64,000 bases of DNA from Rhizobium mayense (GTDB lineage Bacteria > Pseudomonadota > Alphaproteobacteria > Rhizobiales > Rhizobiaceae), in contig NZ_JARFYM010000016.1 of NCBI RefSeq assembly GCF_030272705.1, positions 1 through 64,000 on the forward strand, written 5' to 3'. Each line of letters starts with the position of its first letter. Position 1 is the stretch's first letter. Positions 7,274-17,238 of this stretch are shown piece by piece. The notes beneath the pieces are model-generated. The model did no database searches and was not told the DNA's origin. It saw only the letters and a program-made list of their open reading frames with translations. Both the position numbers and the translations under genes were made by a program.

Positions 7274-8206
7274 TCAGCTCCCCGCGATACCCAGGAGTTC
7301 GGCGTCCAACGCTTTCAAATAGCTTTCGGCTATGTTGGCGCTGATGCCGAGATCGTCCTGGCCGTAGCGGGAAGCGACGCGGACGTCGACAAGCGTCGTC
7401 TCCTCCTCCTCACGCAGGCGGATCAACACATCGAAGTGCAGGCCGAGAATGCGGGTGCGGGTCTCGCCCTGCAGGACGACGTCGGAGTTATGGCGAATGA
7501 GGTCAGCCACGTCGTCGCGGAAGGGACGTGGCGTCGGCACGGGAACGACATCGGGCATGTCGGTCACCGCCGTATCGTCCGGAGCCGGGCTCGGATGCCG
7601 CTGCGGCGAACGACGCTTCGGCTTTTCGTCGCTGTTCGGATCGATGACATCGGCGCCTTCGGCGTTGACGATGGTGACGTGGCTGTCCTTGGCGACCTTG
7701 CGCACCGCCTCCAGCACGCGGTCGACAGCGCCCTCATAGCGACGACTGGTCAGCACTGGATAGGCGGCGGATTGCGCCTCACGGTCCTGCGTTGTCACAA
7801 AATGCCTTGCCGGCAGCCAAATCTGTTTGGCCTCCGGCGGCGCCAGCCATTCCGGCGCGTCAACGAGATCCGTCGAGACATCGTAGATGGGGGGCCGTGT
7901 CCAATAACGCTCCACGCCGATACCGACGATTACCAGAGGCAGAGCGGCGTAAATCAGCGCCTTGACGGAGGAAACGCCACCGATGGCAGCAACCCGCCAG
8001 AGCTGCGTGAGGCCAACGACGGCAAGGGTTACTGCCAGCGCGGCAAAGCCGGCGGAAATCAGCATCAGCAGGACGAAATAGGGCGTTTCCAGCGGCCCAA
8101 ATCGATGGCCGACCAAAACGACCCCACAGAGCACCAGCGCAAAGGACGCGATCAAGCGAGCGGCGCGTGCTGCATGCGAAACGGGACGGTCGAAGCGAAT
8201 GGTCAT
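7274..8206 (-). CDS. Membrane protein with DUF1499 domain
   Basis: 310 residues with three hydrophobic helices in the first 100 residues (LIASFALVLCGVVLVGH, then LMLISAGFAALAVTLAVVGL, then ALIYAALPLVIVGIGV). A soluble DUF1499 domain begins at RPPIYDVSTDLVDAPEW. A proline-rich low-complexity insert (around PKRRSPQRHPSPAPDD) splits the domain before the conserved DVVLQGETRTRILGLHFDV part. The ATG at 8206 is preferred over the TTG one codon upstream. The function of DUF1499 is not known. It stands alone, convergent with the MBL gene. Confidence 0.8.
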   Translation of the reverse strand: MTIRFDRPVSHAARAARLIASFALVLCGVVLVGHRFGPLETPYFVLLMLISAGFAALAVTLAVVGLTQLWRVAAIGGVSSVKALIYAALPLVIVGIGVERYWTRPPIYDVSTDLVDAPEWLAPPEAKQIWLPARHFVTTQDREAQSAAYPVLTSRRYEGAVDRVLEAVRKVAKDSHVTIVNAEGADVIDPNSDEKPKRRSPQRHPSPAPDDTAVTDMPDVVPVPTPRPFRDDVADLIRHNSDVVLQGETRTRILGLHFDVLIRLREEEETTLVDVRVASRYGQDDLGISANIAESYLKALDAELLGIAGS

Positions 8207-8422
8207 CAAAAGCTCGTCGGCGCGTCGGATCGGAAGGCGGATGCTACCCGATCCCGAGGATCGAACCCATGTTTAGAACAACAAATGGCGAAAATAAATG
8301 AGATGTCGGTGCAGACGATTAACGCCCGGCTGCATGTGCATTTCTGGGCTGCCGACGCAAAAACGTGAGTACTTGCTTAAATTCTGAAAAAGGGTCATGC
8401 TTTTTAGTGGTTTACCGAGGCC

Positions 8423-8866
8423 ATGAAAGGACTTGAGGAGATGGAAACGATCCAGTCGCCGGACATCGCCGCCAAGCCGTTGCCTGCAGCGGCGGGCAAG
8501 ATCGCCGATGCCGCCGATCCTGCCCTGCCGCTCGAACTCTTGGAGCTGGAATTGTCGCTCGAAGGTTTTTCCGGTGGAGAGCCGGCCTTTTGCGAGGCAG
8601 TCCGGGACGCCGCCCGGGCCGCGCATGGCGAATTCCTGTTCGATCTCCCAGCCACGGGCTTGATTGCGGATTGCCGCCGGATTGCCGTTCTGCGAATCCC
8701 TGAGGACGGCGAGGCCGTGCGCGTCATCTTCGCGGCGCTCGATGAAGACGGCGCGGAAATCCGCCTGCTGCAGCCGGATGAGGAAACCGAGCCGCTGCTT
8801 CGTTTCACCGACGCCTTCGTCGATCTGCTGCAACGCTTGCCGGCCAGGCAGCGCGACGACGCTTGA
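8423..8866 (+). CDS. Acidic hypothetical protein
   Basis: 147 residues, rich in E, D, L and A, with no signal peptide or membrane helix. Codon third positions are GC-rich in this frame, which supports it over the longer antisense frame. The ATG at 8423 follows GAGGCC; a second ATG at 8441 has GAGGAG directly against it and is less likely. No family recognised. It is flanked by the DUF1499 gene (divergent) and a small lipoprotein gene downstream. Confidence 0.62.
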   Translation: MKGLEEMETIQSPDIAAKPLPAAAGKIADAADPALPLELLELELSLEGFSGGEPAFCEAVRDAARAAHGEFLFDLPATGLIADCRRIAVLRIPEDGEAVRVIFAALDEDGAEIRLLQPDEETEPLLRFTDAFVDLLQRLPARQRDDA

Positions 8867-8978
8867 GAGGCTTTTTTTGTTCTTTCGCACTTGATGAGTT
8901 GGCGGCATTACATCTTTCGCCCCTCACCGAGGGGGATTATAATTTCTACGTGCATATTCGTGCCGAGGATATCAAGTC

Positions 8979-9251
8979 ATGCGTATTTTTCCCGCACTCT
9001 CTCTCATTGTCGTAGCACTGGTCTTATCCGCCTGTCAGACGGCGGAGGAGATTCGCGCGGCGGATGAAGCGAGATGCAGCAGCTACGGCTTCCGGCGCGG
9101 CACCGAGAATTTCGCCAACTGCCTGATGAACCAGGACCTGAGCCGGCGGGCGGATCAGCGCGCCTTCATGGAAAGCAATGATGATTTCTTCTGGGGACCG
9201 CCCTATGTGGTCGGACCGGGATATCATCGCTATTATCACCGCTGGCACTGA
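8979..9251 (+). CDS. Small lipoprotein
   Basis: 90 residues with a signal peptide ending in the lipobox LVLSAC (cysteine near residue 19). The mature protein contains two further cysteines (ARCSSYGF and ANCLMNQD) and a tail rich in H, Y and W (GYHRYYHRWH). The spacing ARCxxYGFxxGTxxFAxC is typical of small alphaproteobacterial lipoproteins of unknown role. Convergent with ppdK. Confidence 0.8.
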   Translation: MRIFPALSLIVVALVLSACQTAEEIRAADEARCSSYGFRRGTENFANCLMNQDLSRRADQRAFMESNDDFFWGPPYVVGPGYHRYYHRWH

Positions 9252-9293
9252 TCAGTTCGCCTCTTCCGGCGACACCCTTCCCCGCGACGAATG

Positions 9294-11960
9294 TTATGCC
9301 TTGCCTCTGATGGCCGCCTGCGCCGCCGCAAGCCTTGCGATCGGCACGCGGAAAGGTGAGCAGGAGACATAGTCCAGCCCGATCTCCTCGCAAAAATGGA
9401 TCGAGGCCGGATCGCCGCCATGTTCGCCGCAGATGCCGAGTTTCATGTCGTTGCGCGTACGGCGGCCGCGTTCGGCGGCGATGCGAATTAGCTCTCCGAC
9501 GCCGTCGAAATCGAGGGAGATGAAGGGATCATGCTCTATGATCCCCTTTCGCTGATAGGTTGGAATGAAGGCGGCGGCATCGTCGCGCGACATGCCGAAG
9601 GTGGTTTGCGTCAGGTCGTTGGTGCCGAAGGAGAAGAACTCGGCCGCCTCGGCGATGATATGGGCGCGAAGGGCGGCTCGTGGCAGTTCGATCATCGTGC
9701 CGACGAGATAGTCGATCTTCATCTTGGCTTCCGTCATGACGGCGCGGGCCACCTCGTCGATACGTGCCTTGACGTAATCGAGCTCCGAGCGCAGGCCGAC
9801 CAGAGGCACCATGATCTCCGGCACGACCGCGGCACCCGTCTCCTTTGCCGCCGAGACCGCCGCTTCGAAGATAGCGCGAGCCTGCATCTCGACGATTTCG
9901 GGATAGGAGATTGCCAGACGGCAGCCGCGATGGCCGAGCATGGGATTGAACTCATGCAGCGCATCGACGCGCTGGCGCAACATGGCCGGCTCCATGCCCA
10001 TGATGCCTGCGACTTCGGCGATCTCCTCATCGGTCTTCGGCAGGAATTCGTGCAATGGCGGGTCCAGCAGGCGGATGGTCACCGGCAGGCCGTGCATGAT
10101 AGTGAACATGCCGGTAAAATCGAGCCGCTGCATCGGCAAGAGCTTGGCGAGTGCCGCGCGGCGCCCCTCCTCGCCCTCCGCGAGGATCATCTCGCGCATG
10201 ACATGGATGCGGTCTCCCTCGAAGAACATATGCTCGGTGCGGCAAAGGCCGATGCCTTCGGCACCGAAAGAGCGAGCCGCCCGAGCGTCCGCCGGCGTAT
10301 CCGCATTCGTGCGCACCGTCATGCGGCGCGAACGATCGGCCCAAGCCATGATGCGACCGAAATCGCCGGACAGTTCCGGCTGGATCATCGGCACTTCACC
10401 CTTCAGCACCTGACCGGTGGAACCGTCGATGGTGATGACATCACCCTTTTTCAGGGTGACGCCAATACCGATCAGCTTTTCGTTGCGCATGTCGATGCGC
10501 ATGGTGCCAGCGCCGACGACGCAGGGAATGCCCATGCCGCGGGCGACCACCGCCGCGTGGCTGGTCATGCCGCCGCGCGTGGTGAGAATCCCCTCGGCGG
10601 CATGCATGCCGTGAATATCCTCCGGGCTCGTCTCTATGCGTACGAGAATGACCTTGCGGCCTTCCTCTTCGGCAATGATCGCCTCCTCGGCGGTGAAGAC
10701 CACCTCCCCGATGGCCGCGCCCGGCGAGGCCGGCAAGCCGGAGCCGATAACGTCTCGGCGCACGCGCGGATCGATCGTCGGATGGAGAAGCTGATCGAGC
10801 GTTGCCGGCTCAATGCGGGAGACGGCCTCGTCCTCGGTAATCAGGCCCTCCTCGACCATGTCGACTGCGATCTTCATCGCCGCCTTGGTGGTGCGCTTGC
10901 CGGCGCGGGTCTGAAGCATCCAGAGCTTGCCGCGCTCGATGGTGAATTCCAGATCCTGCATATCGCGGTAATGCGCTTCGAGTTCGCTGCAGATGCGGCG
11001 GAATTCGGCAAAGGCTTCCGGCATCACCTTTTCCATCGACGGCCGGTCGTAGCCGGAGGCGATGCGGGCCGCCTCGGTGATGCTTTGTGGCGTGCGAATA
11101 CCCGCGACGACGTCTTCCCCCTGGGCGTTGACGAGGAATTCGCCATAGAGCTCTTTTTCGCCGGTCGAAGGATTGCGCGTGAATGCGACGCCGGTGGCGG
11201 ACGAATTGCCGAGATTGCCGAAGACCATGGCCTGGATATTGACCGCCGTACCCCAGGCTTCGGGAATGTTGTGCAAATGGCGATAGGTGACGGCGCGCGG
11301 GTTCATCCAGCTCGAAAACACCGCGCCGACAGCGCCCCAAAGCTGCACTTCCGGCTCCTGCGGGAAGGCATCGCCTAGCTCCTCCTTGATGACGTCCTTG
11401 TAAAGCGAGACAACATGCTGCCACTCAACGGCGGAAAGATCAGTATCGAACTCATGACCGAGACGGGCCTTCTCATCCTCGAGGATCTCCTCGAAAACCT
11501 CGTTGTCGAGACCCATGACGACATCGGCATACATCTGGATGAAGCGACGGTAGCTGTCCCACGCGAAACGCGCATCGCCGGCATCATGACCGAGCGCCTG
11601 CACGGTATCGTCGTTGAGGCCGAGATTGAGGACGGTATCCATCATGCCTGGCATGGAGGCCCGTCCACCGGAGCGCACGGAGACAAGCAGCGGCCGAACG
11701 GTATCGCCGAACTTCCGTCCGGTGATTTCCTCCATCTGCTTCAGTCCTTGCATCACCTGGAGTTTCAGGTCTTCGGGAACCTTGCGGCCGTTCTTGTAAT
11801 AGAAAGCACAAGCGTCGCAGACGATCGTCAAGCCAGGCGGAACCGGCAGACCGAGGCTGCACATTTCGGCAAGATTAGCACCCTTCCCCCCGAGCCGCTC
11901 ATAATCCCTGGCGCGACCGTCGGCCTTTCCATTGCCGAATGTATAAACCCACTTCGTCAT
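9294..11960 (-). CDS. ppdK: Pyruvate, phosphate dikinase
   Basis: 888 residues from the ATG at 11960, which has GGGGG four bases upstream; in-frame codons further up lack a site. The order is canonical: an N-terminal nucleotide-binding domain (YERLGGKGANLAEM, then the QTRAGKRT region), the swivelling phosphohistidine domain with GGMTSHAAVVARGMG (catalytic His near residue 455), and the C-terminal PEP/pyruvate TIM barrel ending in LGICGEHGGDPASIHF. The enzyme interconverts pyruvate, ATP and Pi with PEP, AMP and PPi, supporting gluconeogenesis. It is monocistronic and convergent with the small lipoprotein gene. Confidence 0.97.
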   Translation of the reverse strand: MTKWVYTFGNGKADGRARDYERLGGKGANLAEMCSLGLPVPPGLTIVCDACAFYYKNGRKVPEDLKLQVMQGLKQMEEITGRKFGDTVRPLLVSVRSGGRASMPGMMDTVLNLGLNDDTVQALGHDAGDARFAWDSYRRFIQMYADVVMGLDNEVFEEILEDEKARLGHEFDTDLSAVEWQHVVSLYKDVIKEELGDAFPQEPEVQLWGAVGAVFSSWMNPRAVTYRHLHNIPEAWGTAVNIQAMVFGNLGNSSATGVAFTRNPSTGEKELYGEFLVNAQGEDVVAGIRTPQSITEAARIASGYDRPSMEKVMPEAFAEFRRICSELEAHYRDMQDLEFTIERGKLWMLQTRAGKRTTKAAMKIAVDMVEEGLITEDEAVSRIEPATLDQLLHPTIDPRVRRDVIGSGLPASPGAAIGEVVFTAEEAIIAEEEGRKVILVRIETSPEDIHGMHAAEGILTTRGGMTSHAAVVARGMGIPCVVGAGTMRIDMRNEKLIGIGVTLKKGDVITIDGSTGQVLKGEVPMIQPELSGDFGRIMAWADRSRRMTVRTNADTPADARAARSFGAEGIGLCRTEHMFFEGDRIHVMREMILAEGEEGRRAALAKLLPMQRLDFTGMFTIMHGLPVTIRLLDPPLHEFLPKTDEEIAEVAGIMGMEPAMLRQRVDALHEFNPMLGHRGCRLAISYPEIVEMQARAIFEAAVSAAKETGAAVVPEIMVPLVGLRSELDYVKARIDEVARAVMTEAKMKIDYLVGTMIELPRAALRAHIIAEAAEFFSFGTNDLTQTTFGMSRDDAAAFIPTYQRKGIIEHDPFISLDFDGVGELIRIAAERGRRTRNDMKLGICGEHGGDPASIHFCEEIGLDYVSCSPFRVPIARLAAAQAAIRGKA

Positions 11961-12185
11961 TTTCCCCCGTCCAACTCCCACGGTTGAACTTAATTCATTG
12001 AGGTGGAAATGAAAATCGACAAATGCGGCAAAATGTTGCGTCGCACAATAAATATGGAATCGTAGTGTTAAAAACCGTGTTCGCTACAGGGAATCCGTGA
12101 AGCGTCACCTGGAGGAAATGGCCATGAACGCTGCACACGGCATCGCATGAAAAATCCATCGATCACAACCTAAAGACCCAGGTGA

Positions 12186-13511
12186 TTAAGCCTCCGCCTC
12201 CCGCCGGGCCAGAATCTTGTCGATCCGCATACCGTCCAAGTCGACGATTTCGAAGTGCCAGCCATCGAACGTAAAGCTCTCGCCGACCTCCGGAATGTGA
12301 CCGAGTTGGTAAAGCGCAAAGCCGGCCAGGGTGTGAAAATTGCCGGTTTCCTCGCCCTCACGCAGCCCGAGCCTTGCGAAGGCGTCATAGGCGGGCATCA
12401 TGCCTTCCATGAGCAGTGAGCCGTCGGCGCGCTCGACGATATCCGGTCCTTCGTTCTCCAAATCCGGTAGATCACCGGCGATCGCTTCCAGCAGGTCCGT
12501 CTGCGTGACGATGCCCTCCAGGCTGCCATATTCATCGATGACCATGGCGAGACGAACGGGCGCGCGCTTGAAACTCTCAAGCACTTTGAACACGGCCGTC
12601 GCTTCATGAACGATAAGAGGCTGACGCATGACCGCGATCGGATCGAGTGGCTGGCCGTTCAGGAGCTGATCGAGAATATCCCTCTTCAGGATCATGCCGA
12701 TCGGTTCGTCTATCGTCCCGCGACCCACCAGAAGCTGCTCGAAACGGCTTTCGCGAATGGCCTTCAGCATCTCCTCAGATGTGTCCTCGGCGTCGATCCA
12801 ATCGACCTCCAGCCTCGGCGTCATGATATCGGAGACATCGCGATCGCCGATGTTGAAGACACGTTCGACCAGCTCCTGCTGCGCCTGTTCCAGCAAGCCC
12901 GCCTCCTGGCTTTCGGCAACAAGCAGCTTGATTTCCGCGGGGGAATGCAGAGAGCCTTCGCCGGCGCCCGGCCGCAGGCCGAAGAGGCGCACAACCATAT
13001 TGCCAAGGCCGTTCAACACAAAGATCGCCGGGCGAAGCAGAAACAGGAACAGGCCCAGCGGACGCACGACACCCAGGGCGGTGCCTTCGCTGCGCTGCAA
13101 TGCCAGGCTCTTCGGCGCAAGTTCGCCGAGAACGATATGCAGGGCCGTGATGATAATGAAGGAAATCGCGACGGCCACCGCATGCGATCCCGCAGCGGCC
13201 AAGGAGCCGGGCAGAAAATCGAGAAGCGGCTCAACCAGATGGGCGAGCGCCGGTTCACCGACCCAACCGAGCGCGAGCGAAGATATGGTGATGCCGAGCT
13301 GGGTGGCCGCGAGATTGGCGTCGAGATTGTCGACTGCCCGTTGCAGGGCCGCGGCGTTCATCCGCCGTTCGGCTACGAGCTCGGCCACACGGCTGCGCCG
13401 GACGGAGACGAGCGAAAACTCAGCGGCAACGAAGAATCCATTGGCGGCGACGAGAAAAAACACGGCGAATATTCCGAGGACATCGAAAATACTGCCATCA
13501 TATCCAGACAT
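12186..13511 (-). CDS. CNNM/CBS-pair/CorC-HlyC membrane protein
   Basis: 441 residues. The N-terminal CNNM (DUF21) transmembrane domain covers roughly residues 1-190, with FLVAANGFFVAAEFSLV and ALHIVLGELAPKSLAL. A CBS pair follows (around VSDIMTPRLEVDWI and IDEYGSLEGIVTQTDLLEAI), then the C-terminal transporter-associated CorC_HlyC domain (ERADGSLLMEGMMPAYDAF onward). Such proteins are often called hemolysins; their better supported role is Mg2+/Co2+ efflux. AAGGGAAGC precedes the ATG. The 225 bp between this gene and ppdK (11961-12185) contain no convincing gene. Confidence 0.9.
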   Translation of the reverse strand: MSGYDGSIFDVLGIFAVFFLVAANGFFVAAEFSLVSVRRSRVAELVAERRMNAAALQRAVDNLDANLAATQLGITISSLALGWVGEPALAHLVEPLLDFLPGSLAAAGSHAVAVAISFIIITALHIVLGELAPKSLALQRSEGTALGVVRPLGLFLFLLRPAIFVLNGLGNMVVRLFGLRPGAGEGSLHSPAEIKLLVAESQEAGLLEQAQQELVERVFNIGDRDVSDIMTPRLEVDWIDAEDTSEEMLKAIRESRFEQLLVGRGTIDEPIGMILKRDILDQLLNGQPLDPIAVMRQPLIVHEATAVFKVLESFKRAPVRLAMVIDEYGSLEGIVTQTDLLEAIAGDLPDLENEGPDIVERADGSLLMEGMMPAYDAFARLGLREGEETGNFHTLAGFALYQLGHIPEVGESFTFDGWHFEIVDLDGMRIDKILARREAEA

Positions 13512-13653
13512 GCTTCCCTTCCGGGCGGATTAGCGCCACGTATTATTGATCAAAAAGAAATCTAACACGCTTTCCGGCTGTGCGGCAGCCGAAGCAGCAA
13601 TTTCTTGTCGATATGGGAATGGTTTTTCTCTTTTCCAATCGGAAAGAGGCGTC

Positions 13654-16600
13654 TCAGGCGATCTCCCGCAGTTGCTCCGCAGTCTGCAGGTCGACGGACA
13701 CAAGCTGGGAAACGCCCTGTTCGGCCATGGTCACGCCGAAGAGGCGATCCATGCGGGCCATGGTGATGGGGTTGTGGGTAATGACCACGAAACGTGTCTC
13801 GGTCGAGGCGGCCATCTCGTCCATGAGATTGCAATAGCGTTCGACATTATGGTCGTCGAGCGGCGCGTCCACCTCGTCCAGCACGCAGATCGGGGCCGGA
13901 TTTGTAAGGAAGACAGCAAAGATCAGCGCCATAGCCGTCAGCGCCTGTTCGCCGCCGGACAGCAGCGTCATGGTCTGCGGCTTTTTACCCGGCGGGCGGG
14001 CGAGGATTTCGAGACCCGCCTCCAGCGGATCGTCTGATTCGATCAATTGCAGCTCGGCTGTGCCGCCACCGAAAAGATGGGTGAACAGCCGCTGGAACTG
14101 CACGTTGACGACGTCGAAAGCTGCAATCAGCCGCTCGCGGCCTTCCCGGTTGAGGCTTTGAATCGCGCCGCGTAGCTTACGGATCGCGTCGATGACATCG
14201 TCGCGCTCCTTGATCAAGGCCCGCAACCGCTCGGTCAGCTCCCGACTTTCCTCCTCGGCGCGCAGATTGACGGCACCGAGGCGCTCACGCTCGATCTTCA
14301 GCCGCTCCAGTTCGCGCTCCACTTCGCGCAAATCAGGAATAGTCTGTCCCGCAGACAAGCCGGCAAGCCGCAGCACCTCGTGCAGTTCGACATTCAGTGC
14401 CTGGCGGATGCGCAACTCGCTTTCCTGACGGCGCTCGCGGGCGGAAACCAGCCGCTCCTCGATGCGGCCGCGCTTTTCGCGGCTTTCCGCCAGTTCGGAC
14501 AGCGCCATGGCGGCTTGACGATCGGCCTCGCGCTGAACGATTTCCGCCTCAACCAGGCGATCGGCCGCCGCGCGGCGCGCCTCCTCCGCCTTTTGCAATT
14601 CGTTCATCAGCGCGCGGCGCTTGTCATCGAATTCATCCGGGGCGAGATCCAGCTCGGCGGCTTCATCGCGCGCCTCTTCCTCGCGATCGCGCAGGGTCTG
14701 GATATGCTCTTCGGCACTGGCGGCGCGCTGGCGCCAACCGTCGCGCTCCTGCCGGATCGCCAGAATGCGGCGCTGCCGCGCTTCGTTTTCCCGATTCAGG
14801 CCTTCGTAACGGGCACGCGCCTCGGCGAGCGCGCCGCGATCCGTTGCGACTTCCGCCTGCTGGTCGCGCAGCTTGAGATCGATCGCCGTCAGATCCGGCG
14901 CATCCTCCAGTTCGATACGGGCATTTTCGTCCTGCACCGCCACCTCTTCCAACTGCGCCTGTAGCTGGCTGACGGCCTCCGTGATGACATCGCGACGACG
15001 GATGAGATCGCCTGAGGCGCGCTCTGCCATGGCCAATGCTTCGCGAGCCTCCGCGAGGTGGCGAGCGGCAAGCCGGCTGGTATCTCGAGCAACGACAAGG
15101 CGGCCTTCCTCGGCCCGGATCGCGTCGCCGGCAATCGCCAAACGCTCTTCGGCCTCAGCCAGGATATCGCGTGCCAGCTCGGCTTCGGCCTCAAGTTCGG
15201 CAAGACGATTTTTCTGTGCCAGCCGCAGGGCCGCCGCGCTGGGAGCGTCTGCCCCGGTCACATGCCCGTCCCAACGAAATACGGCACCGTCCTTCGTCAC
15301 CAAACGCTGACCTGGCTTCAACACCGGCATGAGACGCATGGCGTCTTCCCTGGCGACAAGGCCGATCTGGCGCAGGCGTCGCGTCAATGCGGCTGGTGCG
15401 CCGACATGCGTAATCAGCGGCACGATGCCTTCCGGCAAGGCAGGATCGGTCGCGCCGCTGCCATTGTCGGACCAGTGGGCGGGCGCGTTCGGATCCAGCG
15501 GCGATTCCAGATCGTCGCCAAGGGCTGCGCCAAGCGCGGTCTCGAAGCCACGATCGACACGCACCTCTTCTGCAACGGGCGCGGATGTGCCCGAGGCGGC
15601 TCCCGCCGCAAGGATCTTCGAGATCGTGCGCGCCTCCGTTTCCAATTCATTCACCCGCGAGCGGGCTTGATCGACTGGCGTTCGCGATAAAGCTTCGGTC
15701 TCACGCGCCTTAACGAGGGCCGCTTCGACCAACTGGATCGCTGCTTCGGCATCGGCGACGACACTTTCGGCCGCTTCGACCATATCGCGCTTTTCGCCGG
15801 GGTCCGGCAGGGTGGCTATCTTTTCATCGATCGCAGCGAGCTCGCCGTTGGCCTCGTCCATCTGGCGTTCCAGCCGCATCTTGCGGTCGGCAAGATCCCG
15901 AATGGCGCGCTCGAGCTGATTGCGGGCGGCGGCGGTTTCGGCGCGCTCGGCGGTCAGTGCGGTAAAGATGCGCTCGCTATCGGCCAGCTTCGCGGCAGCT
16001 TCATCGAAAGCCTCGCGTGTTTCCTCGGCGAGCCGGCCGGAATCTGCGAGGACATCGGCGATGTCGACCTCTTCAGCGTCAAGTTTGGCGAGAATCTCGG
16101 CATTATCGGCAACGAGGCGCTCTTCACGGCGGATATCTTCAGCCAGTTGCGCCAAGCGCCGGATCAGCTCGTCGCGACGACGCAGGATACGGTTGGCGTC
16201 TTCTTCCAACTGAGTGCGCGCGATCTGCAGGCGCTGCAAGGCGGCAGCGGCCTTCGCCTCCCCTTCACGCAGCTCCGGCAGCTTGAAGCTGGCAATACCC
16301 TGTGTCTTCGCCGCCTCCATCTGTATCTGCGCCTTTTCGGCGACCAGCAGCGTCGCCTGCTTGAGCGCGTTGTCGGCTTCGGTCTCCGCCTCCTTGGCTT
16401 GCACCCAGTGGATATGCAGGAGCATGGCCTCGCGGGCACGGATATCGGCGGACAACATCTTGAACCGGTTGGCCTGCCGCGCCTGGCGCTTCAGGCTCTC
16501 GATCTGGCTCTCAAGCTGCGAGGTCACGTCGTCCAGACGCTCGAGATTGCCTTCGGCAGCGCGCAGACGCAGCTCCGCCTCATGCCGGCGCGAATGCAGG

Positions 16601-17115
16601 CCGGAAATGCCAGCCGCCTCTTCCAAAAGCTGGCGTCGGGCCTGTGGCTTGGCCTGGATCAGCTCGCCAATACGCCCCTGTCCGACCATCGACGGCGAAC
16701 GCGCGCCGGTCGAGGCATCGGCGAACAGCAGTTGCACATCCTTGGCGCGGGCCTCCTTGCCGTTGATGCGATAAAGCGAGCCCTGCTCGCGCTCGATACG
16801 GCGGGTGACCTGGATTTCGTCGCTGTCGTTGAAGGCGGCGGGTGCCGTGCGGTCGCTGTTGTCCAGATAAAGGCCGACTTCTGCGGTATTGCGCGCCGGG
16901 CGATTGCCGGAACCGGAGAAGATGACATCATCCATGCCGGAGGCGCGCATGTTCTTGTAGGAATTCTCGCCCATCACCCAGCGCAGCGCTTCGACCAGAT
17001 TGGACTTGCCGCAGCCGTTCGGGCCGACGACGCCGGTCAATCCGCGCTCAATGACGAATTCCGCCGGCTCCACAAAGGATTTGAAGCCGACGAGACGAAG
17101 CCTGTTGAACTTCAT
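13654..17115 (-). CDS. smc: Chromosome segregation ATPase SMC
   Basis: 1153 residues. The Walker A box GPNGCGKSN is at residues 31-39, followed by long coiled coils around a central hinge (near GIVPLITHVGAPAALTRRL). The C-terminal head carries the signature LSGGEQALTAMALIFAVF and Walker B ICVLDEVDAPLDD. SMC with ScpA/ScpB condenses and segregates the chromosome. The ATG at 17115 is preferred because AAGGGG lies at proper distance; a GTG three codons upstream overlaps that site. A terminator at 17185 separates it from the upstream dsbA-like gene, so it has its own promoter in 17116-17184 or depends on read-through. Confidence 0.97.
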   Translation of the reverse strand: MKFNRLRLVGFKSFVEPAEFVIERGLTGVVGPNGCGKSNLVEALRWVMGENSYKNMRASGMDDVIFSGSGNRPARNTAEVGLYLDNSDRTAPAAFNDSDEIQVTRRIEREQGSLYRINGKEARAKDVQLLFADASTGARSPSMVGQGRIGELIQAKPQARRQLLEEAAGISGLHSRRHEAELRLRAAEGNLERLDDVTSQLESQIESLKRQARQANRFKMLSADIRAREAMLLHIHWVQAKEAETEADNALKQATLLVAEKAQIQMEAAKTQGIASFKLPELREGEAKAAAALQRLQIARTQLEEDANRILRRRDELIRRLAQLAEDIRREERLVADNAEILAKLDAEEVDIADVLADSGRLAEETREAFDEAAAKLADSERIFTALTAERAETAAARNQLERAIRDLADRKMRLERQMDEANGELAAIDEKIATLPDPGEKRDMVEAAESVVADAEAAIQLVEAALVKARETEALSRTPVDQARSRVNELETEARTISKILAAGAASGTSAPVAEEVRVDRGFETALGAALGDDLESPLDPNAPAHWSDNGSGATDPALPEGIVPLITHVGAPAALTRRLRQIGLVAREDAMRLMPVLKPGQRLVTKDGAVFRWDGHVTGADAPSAAALRLAQKNRLAELEAEAELARDILAEAEERLAIAGDAIRAEEGRLVVARDTSRLAARHLAEAREALAMAERASGDLIRRRDVITEAVSQLQAQLEEVAVQDENARIELEDAPDLTAIDLKLRDQQAEVATDRGALAEARARYEGLNRENEARQRRILAIRQERDGWRQRAASAEEHIQTLRDREEEARDEAAELDLAPDEFDDKRRALMNELQKAEEARRAAADRLVEAEIVQREADRQAAMALSELAESREKRGRIEERLVSARERRQESELRIRQALNVELHEVLRLAGLSAGQTIPDLREVERELERLKIERERLGAVNLRAEEESRELTERLRALIKERDDVIDAIRKLRGAIQSLNREGRERLIAAFDVVNVQFQRLFTHLFGGGTAELQLIESDDPLEAGLEILARPPGKKPQTMTLLSGGEQALTAMALIFAVFLTNPAPICVLDEVDAPLDDHNVERYCNLMDEMAASTETRFVVITHNPITMARMDRLFGVTMAEQGVSQLVSVDLQTAEQLREIA

Positions 17116-17184
17116 AAGCGCCACTCCCCTTCTCCGCGCCAGCGGGGGAAGGAAGAAACCCCTATCTTTTCAGGAGTGAGGGAC

Positions 17185-17219
17185 AAAAAAACGGGCGCGC
17201 AGGTTCCCCCGCCGCCCGT
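17185..17219 (-). terminator. Terminator between the dsbA-like gene and smc
   Basis: On the minus strand ACGGGCG and CGCCCGT pair around a 15-base loop and are followed by TTTTTT. Confidence 0.8.
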
Positions 17220-17238
17220 CGTTTCGAAAAGGCACGGA

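Noticed and set aside
8273..8908. 211-codon minus-strand frame opposite the acidic hypothetical gene
   Set aside because: Third-position GC favours the plus-strand frame at 8423-8866, which also has a plausible start.
9531..11378. 615-codon plus-strand frame opposite ppdK
   Set aside because: Antisense shadow of a conserved enzyme gene; no domain recognised.
12118..12150. 10-codon ORF behind a good GGAGG site between ppdK and the CBS protein
   Set aside because: Too short to judge, no downstream gene on that strand to be controlled, so a leader peptide is not supported.
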